Below, in pieces: positions 23,801 through 35,800 of a stretch of 64,000 bases of DNA. The notes under the pieces were generated by a model. It ran no database searches and was not told the DNA's origin. It worked only from the letters and a program-made list of their open reading frames with translations. The DNA comes from Lonicera japonica (lineage: Eukaryota > Streptophyta > Magnoliopsida > Dipsacales > Caprifoliaceae). Position 1 is the first letter of the stretch. Each line of letters begins with the position of its first letter. The stretch is from contig CM038466.1 in assembly GCA_021464415.1 (NCBI GenBank), forward strand, positions 31,092,833 through 31,156,832, written 5' to 3'. A program made the position numbers and the translations under genes.

Positions 23801-26800
23801 CCCTCAACTATGATACTGTGCAACTGTGTATGTATGCTGACATGTTCATGTGTACTTGTGGCGCTTCTGACTTTGCAAAATTGGAGTGATCTTCTTTTCC
23901 TTTTTCATGCTCTAAATGTGGGTGTATTAAAGATAGGAATGAAATCATGCATGTATGCATTTGATAGTGTTGGCTCGTATGGATCACTTACAAATCAACT
24001 TTTGTACTTGAAGGAATTGCTCTCTCATTTTGGAATTAGGTAATGCTTATTTTTCATAATTGTTATTGAGAAATCATATTGCATTGCAGGTGAACAGAAT
24101 CAGGGAACTTCCACAAAACAAAAACATAGTGGCAACACACACTGACTGCCCTGAGGCAAGTTCTTGAACATGATTTACTGTCATTAATAAGTTGAGAAAG
24201 GTTCTTTTTATTTACTTATGTGATCAATGAATCAGGTTCTCATTTGGGATATTGAAGCACAACCTAACCGTCAGGCTGTTCTTGGAGCTTCTGAATCTCG
24301 TCCAGATTTGGTGGGCCCCCTCTATAAAATCAGCATTTATTGTTTGTCTCAACAGTCTTCTGCATTCGCCTTGCTGTGTGTTTCTTGTCTGTCATCACTT
24401 TTTGCTTATCACAGTTTTTGTGATCAAATAAAGTCTATGAAAACATGAGAGATGGTCAGTTGACTGCTGTGAATATCAAAAAGCAGCAGATTATAATTGG
24501 CATCTAGTATATTTAATCACAAAGTGAAGTTGATGTATCAAAAGAGAAATAGCTGTACTACTACTGTTCATGGCAGTGTTATCAGAATGGGCATACTATT
24601 ACATTTCTGTAAGCAGTGTTCTAAAAATCGGCCAAAAATTGGAAATCGGGAGTTACCCGATTCGATTTCCACGAATCGTTTTGGAAAATCGGCTGGGTTA
24701 AAAATCGGACCAAAATCAGGAATCGGACAAAAATCGGGAAACGACGACGAAGAAGAAGAAGAAATGACGAAGAAGAAGAAGAAGAAGTAGCAGCAATGGC
24801 GGGACAACGACGAAGAAGAAGAAGAAGAAGCAGCAGCAGCAGCAATGGCGGGACGACGACGACGACGACGAAGTAGAAGCAGCAGCAATGGCGGGAGTGC
24901 GGGATGACGACGAAAAAGAAGCAGCAGCAGCAATAACGGGCTAGGGTTTCCTGTGGGAGCAGCAGCAGCAGCAGGGGGCTAGGGTTTTTCACAGGCAGCA
25001 GCTCAATTGCTTTTAAGGGCTAGGGTTTCTTAGGAGAGAATTGCTTTCAAGTTTATTTTTGTACTCAAGCCCAATATTTTAAGTTATTTCATTTTAATCT
25101 ATTTTAAATTTTAAATTTTCTAAAAACACTCCTTAAATTTTGCGTATGTATATTTTGTTACTTGAATGTTAAAAAATTAGTGTTAATTTAAAAGATATAT
25201 TATATTTTATTAGTATTATGTTATTTTGAAAACTATTTATGAGTATAAAAATGTTATTATATTTATTTAATTCCCGATTTTTCAAATTATGGGTTTGCCG
25301 ATTAATCCCCGATTTTTTCCGATTTTTCCAAAAATCCTGAATCCCCAACTCGCCGATCTAGGTCCGATTTACGATTTTTAGAACATTGTCTGTAAGTAAG
25401 GATTTTTATTGCTGTTTACCTTTTTTTTTTACTGGAGTTGGATTGTATGGCCAAGATTTAAGATCAACCTTCCGAATTTTTTATTACGTCTCTTTTATAT
25501 TGACTCTCAGAACTTGTGGTTGCTTGGCGACTCCGACTCGTGGAGTCCCTGTGTAGACTCATCAAGTCCTATTGTTTTTTCTTTTTATTTCCATTGTTTT
25601 TAGTTTTTTTAAATAATGCGATGTTTTGTCTTGCCCAAAACCTCTACACAAGATCCCCTCTTTCTTCAATCTTCATGATATAGTTTCTCGTCTGTTGCCT
25701 TTGGCCAGTGCTCTATAGGATCACCAGTTCATGTCAAATGCCTTCTTAACCATATAATTGGTAGCCTCACACCATCACCAATAAAAATTCCTTCTTCTCA
25801 AATCTCAAGCTCTCATAGAGTCATAGGGTAAGGCCTCGGCAAGTATTAGGAAGTGAATGCCAATCAAATCTTGGCAAAGCTTGAACTTCATTATCAGAAC
25901 AAGAATGTATAGTGTGTCCTAATGCAATTACAGCTTCTTAATATTGTAAAACTTCAAGATATGCCTTTTGACATTAATTTGTCCGGCTATTGCTTTACGT
26001 ATCAATATGGGGTTCATGAGTTGCATTGCCCAGCAAACCAAACCTTCCATCAGGGAAAAATCTTCTATGTCCCTATGAACAATTATTTTGAGCGAGGACT
26101 AGCTAAATTTGATAGACATTAAACATAGACAAGACAACGTCATAGAATTTGAGACACTGTCACATCACCGGGTATTTGGTAGGATAATACTCGGGATTAT
26201 GTTGGTAGAATGGGATTGCTAGCCTATGTAAGTTTAAGGACTTTGATGTTAGTTTGAGAATACTGCGTAAACACTTGAAGAGTTTGTTATAAATAAACAT
26301 CAAGTTTATGTTAGTAAATGGTAGATTAGAAGGTCTGCAATCTGCACATGCAAGAGTTGAACGTGCGGGGGAGTGGAGTAGCACAGGTTGTGAAAAATTA
26401 TATTAACAATATAACCATCCACATCCTCCCCCAGTTTTATCGTCCAAAACAACTAATAGCAAATATATTCAAAAAGGAGAAAAGAAAGAGGAGATACAGA
26501 AACATATTGAATTTTATATATATATATATGTTCCAGTCTCTATTCTAGGTCATGCCATTTTCAGATACCTAATTGGGATTAGTTTGGTCTGTTTTAGACT
26601 ATATTCTTAATCTCACAAGTTGTAAATCTTTTATGAATGTATTATGCAATTTAACTCAAAGATACTCTTCTGGCAGGTACTTACGGGACATGAAGACAAT
26701 GCAGAATTTGCTCTTGCAATGTGCCCAACTGAACCATTTGTCCTCTCTGGAGGTTGGAAACTCTTATTTTTGTTTAACCCTTTAAAATTTCAAACTCTTG

Positions 26801-29800
26801 TTCAAACAAATATACAGACATTTTAGAAGGGGTTGTCTCTTGTATATCAACAAATGGTCTTGAAAGGGCACAAATGTATAATATATACATGTAATCATAT
26901 CTTGTTAAATTAATTGTTTTATGATTTGTGTGTCTATAGGAGCATTTACTATTTGATATTGGAATACTTTGTTCATTTTGCTTGTTGTATTTTTGGGGGA
27001 ATCATGAGGTCTGTATCAAAAGATTCTCTTATTATTTGCCAAGTGATGATTAAGGGTTCACTGTTTTATTTCAGTCCCGTTTGACTTTTTCCCCCATTTT
27101 ATATCAGAAATTAGACTTACCACTGTTTTCATAATAGTTAGACTTTGTCTCCTGGATGTGGGGTATCTCAAAGAATCACATAAAAGCGGCTGCGGGGGGG
27201 GGGGGGGGGGGGGAGGCTTAAGTCAAGGGATTATTACGTTAAAAGAATTAAATATTGCACCCCCCCACCCCAACACACACACACACCATTTTTACATAGT
27301 ACTTTGAGATTCCCTTGCATGCATGGGAAAAGTCTTAACAATTATGAGAACAGGGGTATACATCTGATTTCACAATTAAAAATAGGGACAAAGTAAAAAA
27401 AGCCCATTCCTTTCAGGAAAGTTCCTCGTGCATTTTTATAGCGTTTTCTAGTATCTTTGATGAATATATTTTTACTGGTTTATGCTGGTATTGAATGCGT
27501 CTATGACTTGCCTTCTAAATGGTGATTTTTTTTATTAGGCAAAGACAGATCTGTAGTTTTGTGGAGTATCCAGGATCATATATCGACATTGACCATGGAT
27601 GATGCAACCAAGTCTACTGGTTCTGTTGGATCAATCATTAAACCTGCTGATAACCCTAACCCTTCTATTGGACCTCGTGGGATCTTCCATGGGCATGATG
27701 ATACGGTTGAAGATGTGCAGTTTTCTCCATCAAGGTAACTTCATTTCCTTACTACAGTTAAATTGTGTAGTTGATCAATTCCTTTAATGTATGGGCTCTC
27801 GTAAAAGTATAGAACTTTAGATTATGAGGGCCGAATGTGTCAAGTTGGGTGAATGCTGACACATGGGAACAAGGATCTTTGTAAGGACCCCTTCAATAAC
27901 TTCTGTCTATCCCCCCCCCCCCCCCCCCCCCCCACCCACCCACCCACACATATGAAATTTTATTGTCTAAGAAAAGATAAAGTTGTGAAGGGTTTCTATA
28001 TGGTGGCCCTTCAATGCAGCTTTGGAGGATGTCGTCGATGGCTTGGCTTAGAATCTGCTTTTGACTAGAAAAACACCAGTGCTTGAGTCTTTAGCCAATT
28101 TTTTGTTTATTGGTAATGATTTTGAAACGTATTTTGGGTTGAGTTTGACAAATAACATCCCTGGCCAACTCTGGATCCATATTAGGTTTATTTTTTTGAT
28201 CCAAAGATATTGCAAGATCTGAGCTACATATCAGTGCAACTAATAGACAATCATAAACTGGAAAAAACTCAAAAAATTATGAAATCAACTGTTGTAGACG
28301 TCATTTTTAATTCCATTCTGTTAGTATGAGTGGAATGTATTGCCTTTTGGTCTAAAACTTTGTCTCGAGTTCCAACATAAAATGAGTGACATACTTTTAG
28401 GATATACTAATTTCTACTATAAACATTTTCTCAAGTAGTAAAACTTATGGTTTAGTGATATCTGTACTTAAAGCAAAACTTTATCAGACCAAGATTAGGT
28501 TTTCTAGGGCAGAATACTAGCCCAGGGACAATAATCCCCATTGAAAAATATATAAAAAAAACTTTACAAGAATTCTAGTTGAATTAAAAGAAGCAGCATA
28601 GTTACTATGTTTTTCCTTGACTACACATGAAAGAATGGAAGGGGAGGGGAATGGAATCAATCACCTGCTGAGTGGGAGTTGATGGCCAATGGCACTTAAC
28701 AAAAGTTTGTAAAGCCTCAATTAATGATTATTATCTTAGTGGATTTAAAATATGAAATTATATTCTCAATGTTGAAGTTATTCCTTTGAAATGAAGCAGT
28801 CATTGCATTTCAAATAAGGATGAAGGTACATTAAACAAAATTTTCCGAAAATTGCGAGGACGAGAATGGCAGGAGATTCAAGATTCTATTCTTATATATA
28901 TTAAAACGCTAATTCGATTTGGAAGGTGGGTGTCCCTCCTAAGGTGAAAGTCCTCACTTGGTTGGCTGCGTGGAGAAAAGTCAATACGTATGATATACTC
29001 CAAATTAAGAAGCCCTCTATGGTTTTATCTCCATCATGGTGTGTGATGTGCAAATGCAGTGGCGAGTCGATTAATCATTTACTTGTTCACTGCCCTTTTG
29101 TTCATTCTATTTGGAATAATCTTCGTAGAGAGTTGGGTATTATCTCCGTGTTTCCTAAGTCGTGGTTTGATCTTTTATTAATTGGATGGAGCTTTAGAGG
29201 TAACAAGAAGGAGGCTAACATTTTATGGAGGTCATGCTCTATGGCTATTTTATGGTGTGTTTGGGGGGAAAGAAATAGAAGAATATTCGAAGGCAAATCA
29301 GAACTTGTCGATGAAGTCTGGGAGAGGGTTAAATCATACGCATCTCTTTGGGCCTATATGTCCAATTTGTTCAGTTCGTTATCTCTTGATGATCTAACGA
29401 GGGATTGGTCTGCAGCTGTGGTTTGAAGGATTTGTCCGTAACTTGGGCCCGGGGTTTTTGTGGGGAGTCTTTTTGTTGTTCGTTTTTATGCTTATTTCTT
29501 TATCTCCATGTTTTGTGATTGTTGGTTGTTTTGTGCTTTCTGTTTCTTTGGGGCTTCTGGTCGACTTCTTGTAAACCATCAGTCCCTCTTTGGTTGTATT
29601 GATTCTTTTTTCTCAATATAAGTCTCTTTTCTGATCAAAAAAAAAAAGGCTAATTGGTTCTTGGCGAAAAATAAATATGAAATTATATTCTCAATGTTGA
29701 AGTTATGCCTTTGAAATGAAGCAGTCATTTCATTTCAAATAAGGATGAAGGTACATTAAACAAAATTTTCCAAAAATTCCGAGGACGAGAATGGCAGAAG

Positions 29801-32800
29801 ATTCAAGATTCTATTCTTATACATATTAAAAGGCTAATTGGTTCTTGGCCAAAAAAAAATATGAAGAGTGAGAACAATTACAATAGTAAATACAGCATTC
29901 CTAGGGAGCTGAACCCGTGGGAGGTGATGGCACTTTTGGGTAAATGGATTTGGAGGTTTCCTAGGGAGTTGAACGCGTTTTGGCATTTGATTATAAAAAG
30001 TAAATACAACATTCAAGATAATGGATGGGATTCTAACTTCATGGAAAGAGGCACACACAGGAGTGTGTGGAAGGCTATCTCGCAAGGCATTGAAGGCTTT
30101 GTTAGAAATACTTAATATAAGGTAGGGGATAGGGCCAGAACTCGGTTTTGGGTGGATCGATGGGCGAGTAATACATCTTTGGCAGCCTTATTTCCAAGAT
30201 TGTATAGAATCGCTAGTTTTCCAAAAGCTACAGTTCGGGCCAATGTGTTGTGGGGGGCAGATTCCTTTTATACTTAGGATATTACTTTCCGTAGAAATTT
30301 CAATGAAATCGAGATGACTGCGTTCATGGGCTTGATGGGGCTGTTGAATAATTGGAGGATAGATAGGTTTGAGAGCGACTCTAGGTTGTGGATGATGGAA
30401 AAGAATGGTGCTTTCTCAACTAAATCGTATTTTGATATCATCTCGGATTCCCAGGAGGTTGATTTCAGGCCTTATAGCATGGTTTGGAGAGGTAGTATAC
30501 CTCAAAAAGTGAAGGTTCTTGTGGCTGACTGTGTGGAAGAGAGTTAACACGGCGGATGTTTTGCAACAACAGAAACCGTTCCTTGAAATATCGCCTGCTT
30601 GGTGTGTAATGTGCAAAGGAAGGGGGGGGGGGGGCGGAGACGGTGGATTATTTGTTGTTACATTGTCCAATTGCAAAGTATATTTGGGCTAACGTACGAA
30701 GGGAGTTGGGGCTGGTTACGGCTTTTCCAGAAACATGGCATAGTGCACTTTCGATCAGTTGGTATATCAAGGGAAGCCGAAAGAAGGCTAAAATATTATG
30801 GAGATGTTGTTTGGCGGTGATGTGGTACATATGGAAGGAGAGAAATTCGAGAATTTTCGAGGACAAGGAAGTGAATGAAGATGATATATGGTGTAGAGTC
30901 AAGGCATTAGCATTCGTCCAGTGCCTTTGGAGTGTATTCAATTACAGATATTTCATGGGATTGGGCAGCAGTTTTGGGATAGTTCTTATTGTTACAGGGA
31001 CTTAGGAGTAGTTGTGTGGCTTGATATTTTGATGTTCTTTTTGTGTTTTTGTCATGCTGCTTTCAGTGGTCTCCTCGACCTCTGTTGACTGCTTTCTTTC
31101 TTGTATTGATTTTTCTCATCAATATGAGTTTTCTTTTCTGATAAAAAAAAGAACAATTACAAAAACTTTGTAATTGCTTATATGAATCATTACAAAGATC
31201 CTCCTCCTTGGACGTGTGAGCATAATAAGATAGTAAGATCATTCGACTAATCAAGAAACAAATTAGGGAAATGAAATGTTTAGGAATTCCACCTCCAAAA
31301 GTTCCTAAGATAGTAGAGACTGATGCTTAAGATTTATCATATAGTGGATGTGCTTCAGATATACCTCTTGAACTTGGAACACTAGTCAAAATGATCTCTG
31401 CAATCGAGATATTTTTCTTTTTTTAAATTATGAATGGAGAGGAAAATATCAAAATATATTTTAGAAAAAGATGTTCAAAAACCTAGTTTCCAAACAATTC
31501 AGGAGGATCTTCAAGCTATGATTCATCAAGAACAAGTTATTATTTTTAATTATAAATGACGTCTCTCCAATCCTAGCAATAAAAAATGAATTTAATTTTG
31601 TAGATCCAATCCAAATTGTTAAGAAACGTTTTCTCAATGACTGGCAATATATATCCCAAAACCCCACCAAAAAAAACATAAAAGCCAAAACTCATTCTCG
31701 AAATGACTGGCAATATTGTTTACATTTTGTACGTCTCTCAACGGTAGTTTTCTAGTCTTTCTTTCCTCATGTGTTGGATACTCTGGTTTTTTTTAATAGT
31801 TTTCTTTACCTCGTGAAAAATCGTTGTTGAGAGAACTGGTTGTCAAGGATATTAGCCACTCTGTTCTTTTGCTCCAATCATAAAGGATGTGGCTATTGGC
31901 ACTCCATAAGAGTACTTTAGCACTCCAAAATAACATTTAGGGACACTTTTTCATGATCTTTCGTGATGCTCTTGTGCTCCTAAAGGAGTGCTAGAGTATT
32001 TTTATGGAGTGCCAATAGCCACATCCAGAAAGGAGAAATATTTCTTAATTTGTTGTCCGAGATTTGATGCATTTAGCATTATTTTTTTGGAAAAGAACAC
32101 ACAAAAGTCAAACCTAATTCTCCTGAATCCTCTGTACTTTTCCTTCCGTAGTAATAATTATGGCAACCCATTGTTGTATATGTTTTCAACGACATTTTTT
32201 TTTGATCGGAAACAATTAATTTTATTCCAAAAACAACAAATGTCATTATTCCAAGAACAAATAATTTTTGATAGCAACCCATTGTTGTTTATGTTTTCAA
32301 TGACATGTTATTATACTGACATTTCTATTTTAACTTTCATAAAGTCCACAGGAATTTTGTAGTGTTGGTGATGATTCTTGCCTGATATTATGGGATGCAC
32401 GGGTTGGCTCTGACCCTTTTGTCAAGGTCAGATGCCTTAACTTTCTTGATGCGAATCGGACGTTGAATGCTTTATTGTTTTATTTTCTGATGTAATTTAT
32501 TAATTTTCTTTTATGGGGATTATTTTATTATTTTAGGACTTTAGAATGTCAGTGGGGTAGGATTACTACTATTAGCAGTTTGAGTTTAAAATTGTTGTTG
32601 GGCTCACCCTTATTAACAGCATTTCTATGTTAACTTTGAGATGTAAACTGGCACTAGGGCTGTAGAAAAGTGCTAGTGAATGCATCCTCACCAGAATATT
32701 TAACCTATTTGTTGTGTACTTCTCTGCTAATAAATGTTCATTTGCATTTGTTGCTGTGTAAATGTAAACAAACATTTATCCGCTTATTGAGACTTGAGTG

Positions 32801-35800
32801 TTTTTAACAAGTTTTAACTGTTTGAAGTCTCCCAATTAAGAATCATTGAATCCTGTAGTATCTGATTGTCTGCCCCTTTCATCAGCATATTGTTTTTCAT
32901 ATTATGCTATATGTTTTGGCACGTGTTGGTTGAAAATAGCGAACCTAGGCTAAGTTATGTCATGTTTTGAGCGAAATCTATTATATCATAATATAGTTGA
33001 CTTAGTAATGCCAGAACGTTGGTGGGGAGGGTCTCTTTTTGGTAAGCCTATCAGTTTGTTTTCTGAAGCTTCTTCATTTTTATACAAGCTTTTATGCATT
33101 ACAATCTTTTTCATGCTAACCAGTGTTTTAAATTGCGCGCTAGCGTTTTTGGCCAACAAAACGCTACGTTGCTCTGCTCTGTTTACTTTTTTCCCAAATT
33201 GCTTACGCTATTTGATGACGTGGCACGCTATTTTGTGCTAAACTCACGCTATTGAACGCAATTGAGAAATTACTCATGCTATTTGGGACCACAACTTGAA
33301 AAAGAAGGGCAAAAATGACGTTTGAAACAAACCAACCCTAGCCCTCTTTTCTCCTCTGCTGGCCGTTCTTCTCTCTTCTCCTCTTCTCTGGCTGTTGAAT
33401 GCTCTTCTCCTCTTTCCGTTGGAAAATGAATCAAGTGGAGAAGAGATGAGATATTCATATTTAGGGTTTCGAAGGAGAAAGAAGATGAACGAATGAGAAG
33501 AAGACAAAATGAATCAAGTGGAGAGGAAGAGATAATATATTTTATATTTAGGGTTTTATAAACGTTAAAATGACTTATGTGCCCTTGATCATATAAAGTA
33601 TTTACAATATTTGACATTTCTTAATGTCTTCTTATTTTAAAGGCTTTGTGAAGGCCTTTCCTAATGTCTTTTTTATTCGCATTATCTTCTTATAAATAAA
33701 TAATAATAATAAATATCTATAAATATAAATAATTATTTAAACTAATATTGTACTTTAATGAATTTTTATTAATGTTCTATAGTATAATATTATTAATTTT
33801 TTTTTTGAATACGCTATTCATTATCCGAATTGCTTACGCTATTACACAATTTATGAGCGCTACGCAATTTAGGAACCAAAACGCAACTCGTTATGCTATC
33901 GCAATTTAAAACATTGATGCTAACACAAGCATTATGGATTATAATCTTGTTAGTGTTTATGCAAATGTTATGGGTTCCATCTGGTTCTTGTTTACTTCAA
34001 ACTTTTCTTTCCTTCTTTTATTTAGTTTTTAGTTTGGTGTACTTTCTCCTTGTAATATCATCTATAATTGTCAATAAATTGTGTTGTTTCTGATAAAGAA
34101 AATGTTGGAAATCATATTTCATTTTTTTTTTTTTTATCATTTTTAGGTGTTATTAGGTATTGTTTCTACTTCCCATAAGGGATCTTATAGATTTAGTATT
34201 TATTTGTATTTGATTACTTAGATTACTATATCCTTTTCTGTCCTATTTATTTTGCTGTATCATTTTGACTTTATTTGTATATATAAGTATATAGTCTGCC
34301 TCTTTGTTTGAGCAAGTCAAAGCATTACGCCTTTACAAAAGTCTTCCTAAAACAATTTTTAATTGTTAGAAAGTCTTGGAGTTTTGGTTGGAACAGGTGT
34401 CTTATTTGTTTTAGTGAACAGAGGCTGAGCTTTTTTGTTTCGCATGTAGTCATATAGCTTTGGGCTCAGAACGTTAGATGCAAAATTATTAAGAATTTGA
34501 GAAAATTTACAGGCCTCTCTGCTTGTAGATGGATGAAATTTCCAGAATGGCTAGAATTTATGTACTCATGCAAACTAGTGTAGTTACGTGGTGATGTAAC
34601 GAATGCTAGTTGTATCTTCCATCACTTAATAAATCTGAACCCCACCCCACCCCACCCCGTCCTGCCCCACCCCACCCCACCCCACCCACCCCCTTCAAAA
34701 AAGGAAAAAAAAGCAGTCTGAAGAAAGAAGGAAAATATTTAGGACTTGGAATGAGAGATATTTGTCTTAAAAGTTAAATGTATTTGAACAAGTTAATAAC
34801 CTTTGTTTTTATGGGGTTTTTCCTGTCAAACATTCCCCTGATTAGCTAATCGCATATGCTTGGCAATGGTTTGTAATGGTCTAGAAGGTTCTATTATGGT
34901 TTAAAATTCCTAAATAGCCACCCTCTATTTTATGTTGAGTTAATTTGTTTGATCACTGCACTATTCCTATTCCACGTGGCTTTGATGCTTTCAATCTTTT
35001 TGACTCAGTTTTACACTTTCTTGCAACTGAAATACCGGGCTGTTCATGGTATTTTGCTGCAACCGATTTGCATAATCTTTCAGCAGTTTGATTAGCACTT
35101 TACGGAATCAACACTTATCTCAATATAAGCTCGACAAGAGCTTCTTCTTCAAATACTACTGTATTCTTGAGGTTGGAATTATGTTTTTCTATATTTATGT
35201 GGACTGACCTTTGTTTTCCTTCTGGTGCGTAGGTTAAAAAAGCGCATAACGGAGATGTTCACTGCGTTGATTGGAATCCACTGGATGAAAACCTTATCCT
35301 AACTGGGTATATTTTCATTCCATCTTCACTATGTTTTATTTTGGGCTCTTTAGGCTTTGGCCCCCTATTTATAGCACGATATTAGACTTGCCCCTTGTTT
35401 CATTATCCTTGGGCTTTGCCCTCACATTTGCGAGAATGACCTAAAAACTAGGTTTAAGTCAAAGAATTATGTAAAGAAATTAGACGTTGCCCCACGATTT
35501 TATGTAATCTTCTAAGATACCCTGTCATGCAGGGGCAAAGCCTAAGGATTATGAAAACAGGGGTAAAGTCGGATACTGAATTATAAATAGCGGTCAAAGT
35601 TGAGAAAGGCCTTTTACAGCATTATTATAAACAGGGCAAAGTTGATGAAGGCCTTCTTCTTTTGGGCTTTCTTCCCTTGCATGTGGAGGAATCTCAAAGA
35701 ACTACGTAAAAACAGGGCGTTAAGCAAGGGATTATACTAAAAATAATTAAACATTGCCCCCATTTTACATAATACTTTGAGATTTCCAATTTCCAATTAA

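Noticed and set aside
24568..24992. Leu/Ser/Arg-rich minus-strand frames of 121-123 residues
   Set aside because: They come from the GAA/CGA/CAG tract inside hAT miniature element C and lack any real protein character.
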